From positions 1 to 46,364 of the forward strand of contig JAHRVB010000020.1 in assembly GCA_019090895.1 (NCBI GenBank): 46,364 nucleotides of DNA, read 5' to 3'. The notes below the pieces were generated by a model that worked only from the letters and a program-made list of their open reading frames with translations, ran no database searches and was not told the origin of the DNA. Of the stretch, positions 9,089 through 17,220 are shown one piece after another. Numbering within the stretch: the stretch's first letter is position 1; every line of letters starts with the position of its first letter. The stretch is from Kangiellaceae bacterium (GTDB lineage: Bacteria; Pseudomonadota; Gammaproteobacteria; Enterobacterales; Kangiellaceae). The position numbers and the translations under genes are program-made.

Positions 9089-9100
9089 TTATTAGTTACA

Positions 9101-9124
9101 ATAGGTTACCTCTAGGTAACCTAT
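9101..9124. promoter_or_regulatory. Perfect palindrome, probable HxlR operator
   Basis: ATAGGTTACCT and its exact reverse complement AGGTAACCTAT are separated by 2 bp. The site sits 12 bp from the HxlR start and about 100 bp from the GST start, in the shared divergent promoter region. A shorter repeat CTTAAT-GCA-ATTAAG at 9136-9150 lies beside it. Arm length and position fit an HxlR dimer site; binding is inferred. Confidence 0.7.
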
Positions 9125-9224
9125 CAATCAAGCAACTTAATGCAATTAAGTATACAAAAGTTACTAATGAATTTATTCTGGCCTTTCACTTAATTGATAC
9201 TCTTGAACTATAGGAAATAACTTA

Positions 9225-9836
9225 ATGAAGCTTTATTACAAACCAGGCGCTTGCTCACTAGCGTCTCACATTGTATTACACGAACTCGCTCAGCCTTTTG
9301 ACATAGAAAAGGTTGATACCACGACAAAACGAACAGAAAGCGGTGATGATTATTTAGAAATTAATCCAAAAGGATATGTACCGGCCTTAACGCTAGATTC
9401 CAACGATACCATTACAGAAGGTCCTGCAATCTTACAATATTTGGCAGATTCAAATGCTGAATCGGATTTAATACCAGCAATCAGTGATATATCTCGAAGT
9501 AAAGTATTGGAACATTTAACCTATGTGAGCTCTGAATTACACAAAGCCTTTGCGCCTTTATTTAAAGCCGATACAACTGACGAAGGAAAGCAAGCGGCTA
9601 AAGAAAACGTTGCCAAAAAGTTTGACTACTTGGAAGGCCTACTAGCTAATGGTAGAAAATATTTGGTCGATAATAATTTTAGTATCGCCGATGCCTATCT
9701 TTTTGTGGTGTCCAACTGGGCCAACTTTGTGGGAATTGAACTTAGCTCATGGAAAAATCTCTCTATATATGTAGCCCGTATTGCTCAAAGAAATTCAACC
9801 CAAAGAGCGATGAAAGTTGAAGGATTAATAGGTTAG
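9225..9836 (+). CDS. Glutathione S-transferase (beta-type)
   Basis: A 203-residue cytoplasmic enzyme starting MKLYYKPGACSLASHIVLHE. The thioredoxin-like N-terminal domain has the beta-class KPGACS motif with Cys10, the residue that forms the mixed disulphide with glutathione, plus cis-Pro and GSH-binding segments NPKGYVPAL and TEGPAILQYLAD. The all-helical C-terminal domain carries SIADAYLFVVSNWA. The family conjugates glutathione to electrophiles or reduces peroxides and quinones. A ribosome binding site AGGA precedes the ATG. It is the first gene of a tight three-gene operon (1-bp overlaps with both downstream junctions) facing the HxlR regulator. Length and motifs are complete. Confidence 0.93.
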   Translation: MKLYYKPGACSLASHIVLHELAQPFDIEKVDTTTKRTESGDDYLEINPKGYVPALTLDSNDTITEGPAILQYLADSNAESDLIPAISDISRSKVLEHLTYVSSELHKAFAPLFKADTTDEGKQAAKENVAKKFDYLEGLLANGRKYLVDNNFSIADAYLFVVSNWANFVGIELSSWKNLSIYVARIAQRNSTQRAMKVEGLIG

Positions 9837-10321
9837 TGAAAATCGAACACGATAACAGCGGTGAGATTCCTCTTGAGAAAGAGGAGCAACTGACCGTTAT
9901 AACTGATTTTCCGACCTCCATGCTTTTGCCTTCATATCAATATGAGCAAACTCAGATTCTGGTTTTATTAAACAATTATTTTGACGGGCTTTATCACGCT
10001 GATGCATCGACCCTCGCTAAGATATTCCACCCTGATGCTAGTTATATCAACACTATGGAGCACGAATATACCTGTTTATCATTAAAGGAGTATTTGACAG
10101 TGATTACTCATCGACAATCGCCTGCAGAAAGAAATGAACCTCGCGATGAGAATGTTGTTAATATCGAACTTCAGAGTGAATCAATGGCTTTCGTAAAACT
10201 CACGATGCAAATGATCGGCAGAGAATATCTCGACTATCTCACATTAATCAAAACCGAAAATTGCTGGCGAATTATTGCCAAAGTATTTTCTTATCAAACC
10301 ATTCAAAGAGGTAAGTTCTAA
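9836..10321 (+). CDS. NTF2/lumazine-binding-like protein
   Basis: A 161-residue protein that starts with GTG overlapping the GST stop codon by one base and ends overlapping the next start by one base, so it is translationally coupled. After about 40 variable residues there is an NTF2/SnoaL cone-fold domain of the putative lumazine-binding subtype: LNNYFDGLYHADASTLAKIF, HPDASYINT, SLKEYLTVITHR, AFVKLTMQM, YLDYLTLIKTENCWRIIAKV. Such proteins bind small hydrophobic ligands or act as isomerases or hydrolases; the activity here cannot be told from sequence. Its place between GST and a tautomerase suggests a role in processing or binding the same electrophilic compound. No export signal is visible. 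Confidence 0.8.
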   Translation: MKIEHDNSGEIPLEKEEQLTVITDFPTSMLLPSYQYEQTQILVLLNNYFDGLYHADASTLAKIFHPDASYINTMEHEYTCLSLKEYLTVITHRQSPAERNEPRDENVVNIELQSESMAFVKLTMQMIGREYLDYLTLIKTENCWRIIAKVFSYQTIQRGKF

Positions 10322-10542
10322 TGCCATATGTCAATATTAAAATAACGAAAGAAGGAGGGCCTGATGGCTCAGGGGCAACTGCAGAACAAAAAGCCGAATT
10401 AATCGCCGGGGTCACCAAACTATTAAGCGACACTTTGCAAAAAGACCCAGCGACTACATTTGTGGTCATTGATGAAGTGCCACTCGATTCTTGGGGTATT
10501 GCTGGAAAGCCTGTTACTGAATATCGTGCCAGAAAAAATTAG
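10321..10542 (+). CDS. 4-oxalocrotonate tautomerase family protein
   Basis: A 73-residue protein starting MPYVNIKITKEGGPDGSG. Removal of the initiator Met would expose Pro1, the catalytic base of the tautomerase superfamily. The body has the usual beta-alpha-beta layout: TAEQKAELIAGVTKLLSDTL then FVVIDEVPLDSWGIAGKPV, with a C-terminal tail RARKN. It is slightly longer than classical 62-residue 4-OT because of a GGPDGSG loop, a known variant. The family interconverts keto-enol isomers of unsaturated or quinone-like substrates and works as hexamers. It is the last gene of the operon, its ATG overlapping the preceding stop (TAATG), and it converges on the next gene with 6 bp between stops. Confidence 0.93.
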   Translation: MPYVNIKITKEGGPDGSGATAEQKAELIAGVTKLLSDTLQKDPATTFVVIDEVPLDSWGIAGKPVTEYRARKN

Positions 10543-10548
10543 TTATGG

Positions 10549-10875
10549 TTAGGAGGTCTCTATAGATTCATCTGAGATCTTCTCAATCATATGTTCCAAC
10601 GATTCACCGGACTGGTGTCGTTTACGCAAGTCATATTCACACCACACCCAGCCACTATGCTGGTCCTCGGGCAAATCTGTTGGCGGTGGAGCAGGAATAT
10701 CAGTCAAATAACTCCATTTGGGCGTATTTCTTCCCATTGCATCTTCCCCACCACTACTCCAAAATACATCCAAGATAGTTGTTTCCTTTCCCCACAAGTG
10801 CTTTGCCGATGGGTGCGGAGGCTGGAGAATGGCGATTTCTCCTACGCTGAAATAAGCAGGACGATGTTCATTCAT
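10549..10875 (-). CDS. Conserved-looking small soluble protein, unknown function
   Basis: A 108-residue protein I cannot assign to a family. It is Pro/Trp-rich with a compact N-terminal half (YFSVGEIAILQPPHPSAKHL, GKETTILDVFW) that resembles a small beta-barrel, and an acidic helical tail ending ESIETS. There is no signal peptide or membrane segment. The gene is convergent with the tautomerase operon. The start ATG lacks a good ribosome binding site, and the opposite strand also has an open frame, but the amino-acid composition favours this strand. Confidence 0.55.
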   Translation of the reverse strand: MNEHRPAYFSVGEIAILQPPHPSAKHLWGKETTILDVFWSSGGEDAMGRNTPKWSYLTDIPAPPPTDLPEDQHSGWVWCEYDLRKRHQSGESLEHMIEKISDESIETS

Positions 10876-11191
10876 AATAAATGACTTAGGACTTAAATTT
10901 GCAAGAACTGAATACTAATAATAGTCTAAATTTGCAATAATCTACAGTGCGCCACGGTTTAACCAAAACTCAACATCTACAGCACATTTTTTGTGCAACT
11001 TGCTAGTTTCTTGGTCAAATGCGCGCTACATCCCGTGGATAATACGCGGTCAAGAATTCACAAAAGCCGCCCAGATAATCACTAGGTGATTATTTTATAA
11101 GCAAAACAGTGAATTTATTACTGGAGGATATGACTCTAGCCCTTGATTATTGTAGTATGATCGCTAAATCGAGAGTCCTTAAAAGTTACCT
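10876..11191. other. Divergent intergenic region with direct and inverted repeats
   Basis: The 316 bp between the small soluble protein gene and the PAS kinase gene contains no gene. Two direct copies of TAAATTTGCAA occur near 10897 and 10928, just upstream of the minus-strand gene, and a perfect inverted repeat lies at 11075-11093. These look regulatory; nothing else is recognisable. Confidence 0.4.
11075..11093. promoter_or_regulatory. Perfect 8-bp inverted repeat upstream of PAS kinase
   Basis: ATAATCAC, a TAG spacer and GTGATTAT form a perfect dyad about 100 bp before the kinase start. It could be an operator; the T-rich bases after it (TTTTAT) also allow a weak plus-strand terminator. 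Confidence 0.35.
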
Positions 11192-12616
11192 ATGAAAAAA
11201 ACCTTAATCGCAGCCCTTATTGCATTCCTTATACTTTATTTCACCGGACTTGGTGATGGGTTTGTTCAACTATTTAAAGATGAAGAGGGACGTACTAATT
11301 GGCAGCATGTTGCTAACTGGTCCAGTGGCATTCTAATCATCTTACTATCGATTACTGCTATTATCTTGTTCAACAGCCGTCGAGCAAAACAAAGAGCCAA
11401 TGCTGAGCTCAATGCCATAAAGGACGATTTGGAAATTCGAGTGAAAGAAAGGACAGCCACACTTGATGAGTCGAACCAAAAGCTAAAGGAAGAAGTTGAA
11501 AACCATTTAGCGACTACCAAACAACTGCACGCTTCTGAACACTATATCAACAGCATCCTCGAATCTATGCCATCAATGTTGGTTGGTCTTAACCCTAAAG
11601 GTGAAATTACACAGTGGAATAAAAAGGCTGAAAAATACACTGGTGTAAAAATAGAAGACGCTATAGGTAAAAACCTGTGGAAAGCATATCCCATTATCAC
11701 AGTGACCCCCAACCAAGTTAGAGAAGCGCTAACAAAACCTGAACCAACAATTATTCGTCAGAATCAACGTGGACTTTTCCATTTTGACATTACCATTTAC
11801 CCACTGCATGGAACGGGTGAATCGGGTGTAGTATTGCTACTGGATGACGTTTCGCAACAAGTTAAATCTGAAAACAAACTCATTCAAAGGGACAAAATAT
11901 CATCAATGGGTGAACTTGCTTCTTCCATGGCTCATGATATGAGCGCACCGCTTCAAGGCATGTTAACAGACATCAAACAAATAGAAGCACAAGTCAGTGC
12001 ACTGACAACAAAAGATGACGAAAGCGCCGCTAAGATTTCAGAAAGTTTGCTTGATGCGATCGTTCAGGGAAAACAAGCAAGTGCCATTATCGATAACTTA
12101 CTCGACTTTGCAGGCTCACAGCAGAAAGATAAACAAGCTGAAGATATGGCTGAAGTCATGGATCACTCAATTGATTTAGCCAAAAGTGTATTATCGCTAC
12201 CTCAAGGGATGAACTTTTGCGATGTGCTTATCGAAAAAGAATACGACGGTAATTTGCCAAAAGTAAGTTGCCATGTTTCGGAAATTCAACAAGTATATCT
12301 CAGCCTTCTCCGTCACTGTTTTCATTCATTAGCAAAAGTCGAAAGAGAAGATTTCAAACCAACGATAAGAGTTCGAATATTAGAATGTTATGGTGCACTT
12401 TGGTTAAAAGTTTCTCATAATGGTTTAGGCTTATCCGGCGAAGAGCAACAATCAATCTTCGAACCATTCTTTAGTAATTTGCCTATGGACAACGAATACG
12501 ACGCCGATAAACGACTATCCTTTTCTCATTTTGTCATCACGGAACATCACCAGGGACAAATGGCCGTGACATCTGACATTAATGTTGGCACGACCTTCCA
12601 TATACAATTTGATTAA
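11192..12616 (+). CDS. PAS histidine kinase with degenerate ATPase domain
   Basis: A 474-residue inner-membrane protein: transmembrane helices at about 4-24 and 44-60, a coiled coil (70-115), a PAS domain (about 116-225, INSILESMPSMLVGLNPKGE, WNKKAEKYTG), a dimerisation/phosphoacceptor helix with His248 in SSMAHDMSAPLQ, and an HATPase-like C-terminal domain. The ATPase motifs are abnormal: the N-box Asn is replaced (LLRHCFHSLAKV), the G1 Asp is replaced by His (VSHNGLGLS), and the Gly-rich G2 loop is missing (DADKRLSFSHF). Yet FEPFF and the final GTTFHIQ strand remain. It may not bind ATP normally and could act as a signalling scaffold or phosphatase. No response regulator gene is adjacent. 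The frame is intact with ordinary codon use, so it is probably not a pseudogene. Confidence 0.85.
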   Translation: MKKTLIAALIAFLILYFTGLGDGFVQLFKDEEGRTNWQHVANWSSGILIILLSITAIILFNSRRAKQRANAELNAIKDDLEIRVKERTATLDESNQKLKEEVENHLATTKQLHASEHYINSILESMPSMLVGLNPKGEITQWNKKAEKYTGVKIEDAIGKNLWKAYPIITVTPNQVREALTKPEPTIIRQNQRGLFHFDITIYPLHGTGESGVVLLLDDVSQQVKSENKLIQRDKISSMGELASSMAHDMSAPLQGMLTDIKQIEAQVSALTTKDDESAAKISESLLDAIVQGKQASAIIDNLLDFAGSQQKDKQAEDMAEVMDHSIDLAKSVLSLPQGMNFCDVLIEKEYDGNLPKVSCHVSEIQQVYLSLLRHCFHSLAKVEREDFKPTIRVRILECYGALWLKVSHNGLGLSGEEQQSIFEPFFSNLPMDNEYDADKRLSFSHFVITEHHQGQMAVTSDINVGTTFHIQFD

Positions 12617-12671
12617 AACTTGAGTACTTAATCTAAGCACAAGTCAATTTGATGTGGCTTGAACCCGATTA

Positions 12672-12696
12672 GCTCCGTACCCAATTACGACGGAGC
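12672..12696. terminator. Hairpin between convergent PAS kinase and secF
   Basis: GCTCCGT and ACGGAGC form a 7-bp GC-rich stem with an 11-base loop, located 55 bp after the kinase stop and just beyond the secF stop. A T-rich stretch follows on the plus strand. It probably terminates one or both convergent transcripts. Confidence 0.5.
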
Positions 12697-12708
12697 GTTC
12701 TATCTTGA

Positions 12709-13662
12709 CTAACTTAATTCTGATTCCAATTCTTGGTCCTTTTTCTGATAATAATCCGCAGTCAAACCGATTAACACGGGAAAGGTCGCAGAAATACATA
12801 TAGATGACAGAGTACCGACCAAAATCCCAGCGAACAACGCCACCGAGAAACCAGCTAATGAGCTACCAGCAAGAAACCAAATCGCGCTAATGGTGACTAA
12901 GGTAGTCGTAGATGTAATCAAGGTTCTTGTCATTGTCGAATGAATAGCAGAATTAACGATTGAATTCAGAGAACTACTTTCATTGTGTTTCATCAATTCT
13001 CTGATTCGATCAGAAACGATAATTGAATCGTTCAATGAATAGCCTACGATTGCTAACAAACTGGCCAATACAGTTAAATCAAACTCTAATTGAAACCAAG
13101 CAAAAATTCCTAAGACTACACTAACATCATGTAGCAAAGCCAATATAGAGCCAAGAGCAAACCGCCATTCAAATCGAGCTGACAGATAGAGTAGTATCAT
13201 GATTAAGGCAGTCAGCAACGCGAGCCCCCCTTGCTCGATCAATTCATTACCAATTTGACTGCCAATAAATTCTGAGTCCATTACTTCGATAGCAATACCT
13301 TCTTGAAACTTCCAGCTCGAGTTTTTTAAACGCTCTATCCAACTTGATGATGTCTTTGGCTCGCCTGAATCGGGTTGCCTCACTGTCCAGTTCAATTGGT
13401 CTGTTGTAGAAGTTAGAATAAATTTACCTTCTACAATTTTTGTCAGCTTAGTTCTCATTTGGTCTTGACTAACAACTTCACTCGTTGAAAATTCAGTAAT
13501 ATAACCGCCGGTAAAATCAATCCCAAAATTGAGCCCTTTATAGAAAAAACCAACAACTGAAACCGCAACAAATACCACCGCAAAAAATAAACCAACGATT
13601 CTGGTTGTGGTTCCTCTGACGTTAGAACTTTCACCAGTTAGAAAATTATTTTTAAATATCAT
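12709..13662 (-). CDS. secF: Protein translocase subunit SecF (second-type copy)
   Basis: A 317-residue inner-membrane protein of the RND-like SecDF family. TM1 at about 22-40 is followed by the conserved FGIDFTGG (47-53), a periplasmic P4 domain, and five C-terminal helices. The proton-pathway motif YSLNDSIIVSDRIREL (208-223) retains the Asp and Arg equivalents of E. coli SecF D213 and R219. SecDF uses the proton gradient to pull exported proteins across after SecA-driven passage. The ATG overlaps the secD stop (TAATG), so the two are translationally coupled. No yajC, tgt or queA is present, unlike the standard locus. Divergence from the classical sequence suggests a second, accessory pair, but the rest of the genome is not visible. 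Confidence 0.93.
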   Translation of the reverse strand: MIFKNNFLTGESSNVRGTTTRIVGLFFAVVFVAVSVVGFFYKGLNFGIDFTGGYITEFSTSEVVSQDQMRTKLTKIVEGKFILTSTTDQLNWTVRQPDSGEPKTSSSWIERLKNSSWKFQEGIAIEVMDSEFIGSQIGNELIEQGGLALLTALIMILLYLSARFEWRFALGSILALLHDVSVVLGIFAWFQLEFDLTVLASLLAIVGYSLNDSIIVSDRIRELMKHNESSSLNSIVNSAIHSTMTRTLITSTTTLVTISAIWFLAGSSLAGFSVALFAGILVGTLSSICISATFPVLIGLTADYYQKKDQELESELS

Positions 13663-15620
13663 TATTTGACACCTCCAAGTTCTCTTTGCGTTTGATCCAA
13701 TTTCCTAATTCGCTTCGAATTTGATGAGTTACCTTTTTGAAAGTAAAAAAGGTTCGTTAATAGTCTCGAAAGGAACACTCCAGTAAACATACTAGTTAAA
13801 ATCCCTAGCCCCAAGGTTGTCGCGAATCCTTTGATCGGACCATAACCAATAGAGAATAAAATAAGCGCAGTAATCATGGTCGTTACATTGGCATCAAGTA
13901 TGGTTGCAAAAGCGTTCTTATAACCATGCTCAACTGATAGAGAAAGACTTCTTCCGCGCAGTTGTTCTTCTTTAATTCTTTCAAAAATAATAACATTAGT
14001 ATCGACGGCCATTCCGACTGTAAGCACTAATCCGGCGATTCCAGGTAGTGTTAATACAACACCAGGTAATAGCGACATTAACCCGATAATGCAAATGATG
14101 TTAAAACACAACGCAACGTCCGCTATCAAGCCAAGTCGACAGTACCACAGCGCCATAAATATTAATGTCAAACCAATTCCAAGCGCTAATGCCGCCAGGC
14201 CATTGTCGATATTGTGCTTCCCCAAAGATGCGTTAATCGTTTGCTCTTTAACTATCGTAATTGGCGCATTTAACGACCCGGCTCTTAGCAACAACGCTAA
14301 CTCATGCGCGGCTTGCGGACTAGCCATATTGGTAATACTAAATCGAGTTCCTAATTGAGTTAATATATTCGCGACACTAATCACACGATTTTTTTTCTGG
14401 AGAATACCTTGTTCATCTCTGTAGTATTCGGAAAATACGGTTACCATTGGCTTACCAATATTCTTTGCCGAAAACTTAAGCATTCGCTCGCCTCCTTGAG
14501 CATCCAACGTTAAGTTAACCAGAGGTTTCCCTAACTCGTCTCTTCCTGATTGTGCATTCCCAATCTGCTCCCCTGTAAAAATGGGGATCGGATTAACTTC
14601 AAGAATTTGACCATCATCTGTTTTAAATGCTCGATGACTAAGTTTCATTAATTCATAAAAATCTAAAGATGCTGTAGCGCCAATTGTCCGTCTCGCATCA
14701 TCAGGGTCGCTCACACCTGGCAGTTCGACTCGAATTCGATTGGCTCCCTGTCTCTGTGTCACCGCCTCGGTAATCCCGAGCTCTTCTATTCTTCCTCTTA
14801 ATGTTTTAATCGATTGCTGCATGATTTGTTTATGAAACAATTTTTGTTCCTTGTCGGAAAAAACGAAAATCAGTTGATTTTCATGTATCGATTTTGCAGA
14901 TAACTCTGCGAATCTATTGGTGAGTTCAAGCAGCAGAGGCGTAAGATCAACATTGTTGCTATTTAGGACCTTTATTTTATTTTTGACCAAACTGATAGTT
15001 ACACCATATAATTTAAACTCACGAGTAAGCGCTTTTAGAGATTCAACGATATATTGCAACCGTTCTTTAAAAGCTTGTTCGCCATCCACTTCAAGCACAA
15101 AAAGAACGCCACCACTTAGGTCTAAACCAAGCTTAATGGGTTCAACTCCAATAGTTTGTAACCATGCAGGACGATTATCAATCTTCTTTATTTCAACATC
15201 TAATTCTTGTTGATATTTATCGGTAATCAATTCCACCGCAGTATTCAATTGGTTATTATCGTTAAGAACGATTACTTTTCCTTTCGCAGACATTTTAATA
15301 GAGTCAATTAAGATCCCATTGATTGATAGCTCTTTATGGATTTCAGTCGTATCGACGGCTCGTTCATGAATTCCTGTACCTGACAAAAGCAATGCACTCT
15401 TTTCAGGAAATAAATTCGGTAACGCATTTAGGGTGAGTAATAGCAAGGTAATCGCTCCGACCCAATATTGCCACATTGAATTCTTGTTTACTGGTGCTGA
15501 TTTTTTGACTTGCTCTGATCGGCTGCTAGTAGAATATTCCTTATTACTTCCATTTTTCATCTTTATTTTCTCATTGATATTCTGGTAGATATCCACCTCG
15601 TAAAGCGCACTCTTTGGCAT
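13662..15620 (-). CDS. secD: Protein translocase subunit SecD (second-type copy)
   Basis: A protein of up to 652 residues. The usual SecD start aligns near the hydrophobic segment WVGAITLLLLTLNALPNLFP (53-72), so the true start may be Met21 or Met49; no candidate has a strong ribosome binding site. A typical LGLDLSGGVLFVLEVDGEQA (164-183) opens the P1 region, a large periplasmic head follows (RGRIEELGITEAVTQRQGAN), and TM helices occupy about 472-626. VGMAVDTNVIIFERIKEE (535-552) keeps the Asp540 equivalent to E. coli D519, needed for proton coupling. With SecF it forms the export-assisting motor. The gene precedes secF with a 1-bp overlap and lies in a locus without yajC. A 15-bp palindrome lies upstream. 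Confidence 0.93.
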   Translation of the reverse strand: MPKSALYEVDIYQNINEKIKMKNGSNKEYSTSSRSEQVKKSAPVNKNSMWQYWVGAITLLLLTLNALPNLFPEKSALLLSGTGIHERAVDTTEIHKELSINGILIDSIKMSAKGKVIVLNDNNQLNTAVELITDKYQQELDVEIKKIDNRPAWLQTIGVEPIKLGLDLSGGVLFVLEVDGEQAFKERLQYIVESLKALTREFKLYGVTISLVKNKIKVLNSNNVDLTPLLLELTNRFAELSAKSIHENQLIFVFSDKEQKLFHKQIMQQSIKTLRGRIEELGITEAVTQRQGANRIRVELPGVSDPDDARRTIGATASLDFYELMKLSHRAFKTDDGQILEVNPIPIFTGEQIGNAQSGRDELGKPLVNLTLDAQGGERMLKFSAKNIGKPMVTVFSEYYRDEQGILQKKNRVISVANILTQLGTRFSITNMASPQAAHELALLLRAGSLNAPITIVKEQTINASLGKHNIDNGLAALALGIGLTLIFMALWYCRLGLIADVALCFNIICIIGLMSLLPGVVLTLPGIAGLVLTVGMAVDTNVIIFERIKEEQLRGRSLSLSVEHGYKNAFATILDANVTTMITALILFSIGYGPIKGFATTLGLGILTSMFTGVFLSRLLTNLFYFQKGNSSNSKRIRKLDQTQRELGGVK

Positions 15621-15654
15621 TGTAAAAAGCGTTAGCTCGACCTATAGAAAAACC

Positions 15655-15669
15655 TCTCATTGAATGAGA
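15655..15669. promoter_or_regulatory. 15-bp palindrome upstream of secD
   Basis: TCTCATT-G-AATGAGA is a perfect dyad 35 bp before the secD start codon. Its position suits a repressor site controlling the secD-secF unit. No cognate regulator can be named. Confidence 0.4.
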
Positions 15670-15786
15670 TAGTTATAAATAGGGAACTCCTGAAAATCGA
15701 GTGCTCGGTACAAGGTAGACTGTTTTTTAGTTAAAGAGAGAACCTAATAAAAAGAAATACCTTCTTATAGGAACTAGAGATGAAAA

Positions 15787-16269
15787 CTAGTGATAGGTAA
15801 TGCTTGCGGCGTAGAGAGAGTTACCGTCTTTCCATCCTGACATACGATGATTTGTTTTCTTTAAGGATGTAATAAACCAAGATGGTCTATTTAAACTCGA
15901 GCCCGAATCTTCAAACGTAAGCGAAGCTAATTCTGTAAAAAATGAACGGGTAGCTTTCCATTCGATAGATTTTGATTGCAAATTATCTCTAAAGAACATA
16001 GCGCTAATGCGCGTTGGTATCGGAGATGGCTTTTGCCTTGATAAAGAGTCATCAGCATCACTGTATTGAGATAAATATGAATAGCGAGTGAGGTTATTAA
16101 CCAGAATATCGTCGTCAACTATGAGAACTTGTATTTCTGAATGTTCTGAAACATATGAAACGGAATGGCTTTCTGTCGTTAAAAAATCAGAGGATGAAGT
16201 GCCTGCCTGTACAGCATTTATAACAACGCAAGAGAATGCGATAATTAGCAAGCGACTAAGTAGTTTCAT
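15787..16269 (-). CDS. Exported protein of unknown function
   Basis: A protein of about 160 residues starting MKLLSRLLIIAFSCVVINAV with a clean signal peptide cleaved near VQA. A start 16 codons upstream exists but would place extra residues before the signal, so I prefer this one. The mature part has no motif I recognise. It contains the acidic stretch VLIVDDDILVNNL, which is not a receiver domain, and a C-terminal GWKDGNSLYAASI. It may be periplasmic. The gene stands alone between secD and the response regulator gene, with 195 bp and 165 bp on its two sides. There is a single cysteine, inside the signal peptide. Confidence 0.6.
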   Translation of the reverse strand: MKLLSRLLIIAFSCVVINAVQAGTSSSDFLTTESHSVSYVSEHSEIQVLIVDDDILVNNLTRYSYLSQYSDADDSLSRQKPSPIPTRISAMFFRDNLQSKSIEWKATRSFFTELASLTFEDSGSSLNRPSWFITSLKKTNHRMSGWKDGNSLYAASITYH

Positions 16270-16512
16270 AATATTCTTTAGAACATCTCTAATAATATTC
16301 AGTTTATAGATATACAAGAATCGCTAACTCGTTGGAGCGACCCAACAAATCTGGGGATTCTTTCGGTCGTTTTCAAGTACTTGCTGCCTTCTTGAGAATT
16401 TAATTGCAATGATCGAATGCAATTGTTAAAAATGAAAACAGTTAAACGACTTATTAACCGTCTTGTTTATATCTCTACAACAAGAATATAGGATATTCTC
16501 ACCATAGAGTAT

Positions 16513-17178
16513 TCAAGGAACCAACCGATAGCCGGTGCCATACACTGATTGAATCCAATCCTTACCGTTACTGATATTAGAAAGTTTCTTGCGAAGTTTC
16601 TTTATGTGGCTATCAATCGTTCTATCGTTAACAATACGCTGATCCGAGTACATATTTTTCATCAACTGTGCACGGGAAAAGATCCTTTCGGGTGAAATAG
16701 CCAGAGGCTTTAATAAACGAAACTCTACTGACGTGAGTGACACATGCTGCTCAAAATATTCGACCATTAGTCTGTCTTCATCCAGTTGTAAAGTATCGGA
16801 TTGAATCGAAGTTTTTTCAGTTCTCCGCAAAACAGCTTTTACTCGTGCAACGACTTCTCTTGGGCTATAAGGCTTACAAATATAATCATCGGCGCCTAAC
16901 TCCAACCCGAGTAACCGATCAATTTCATCGGCTTTGGCTGTCACCATTAAGATTGGTACATCGGAAAATTTCCGAATTTCGGTGCATATTTGTATCCCCC
17001 CCATTACTGGAAGCATGAGATCAAGAAGAATGGCCGCTGGACGATTATCTTTCACCCACGGAATAACCTCATCGCCATTATGAATAACATGTGGCTTGTA
17101 AACCGTTAAGTTAAAGTAATCAACTAGAACATTGGCTAACTTTATTTCGTCTTCTACGATGAGTATTGATTCAGGCAT
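16513..17178 (-). CDS. OmpR-family response regulator, BaeR-like
   Basis: A 221-residue regulator. The receiver domain has the acidic pair D10-E11, phosphoacceptor Asp53 (LLDLMLP) and the conserved Lys in DDYICKPYSPREVVARVKAV. The C-terminal winged helix (LTSVEFRLLK, FSRAQLMKNMY, NDRTIDSHIKKLRKKL, VYGTGYRL) is typical of OmpR/PhoB. The GLELGADDYICKPYSPREVV segment closely resembles E. coli BaeR, the envelope-stress and drug/metal-efflux regulator, but no efflux operon is adjacent here. The gene lies 42 bp downstream of its kinase gene and is surely its partner. Family proteins dimerise on phosphorylation and bind direct repeats upstream of targets. No target site was identified. Confidence 0.93.
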   Translation of the reverse strand: MPESILIVEDEIKLANVLVDYFNLTVYKPHVIHNGDEVIPWVKDNRPAAILLDLMLPVMGGIQICTEIRKFSDVPILMVTAKADEIDRLLGLELGADDYICKPYSPREVVARVKAVLRRTEKTSIQSDTLQLDEDRLMVEYFEQHVSLTSVEFRLLKPLAISPERIFSRAQLMKNMYSDQRIVNDRTIDSHIKKLRKKLSNISNGKDWIQSVYGTGYRLVP

Positions 17179-17220
17179 GATTTCTCACTTTTATTCCCTG
17201 CAACATTGATTGGAACCTCG

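Noticed and set aside
10591-10884. Plus-strand open frame opposite the small soluble protein gene
   Set aside because: Composition (clusters of Cys, Trp, Ser and Ile/Thr) looks like an antisense shadow, and no ribosome binding site or family pattern is visible.
16088-16309. Plus-strand frame opposite the exported protein gene
   Set aside because: The opposite strand gives a normal signal peptide and mature sequence; this frame is its shadow.
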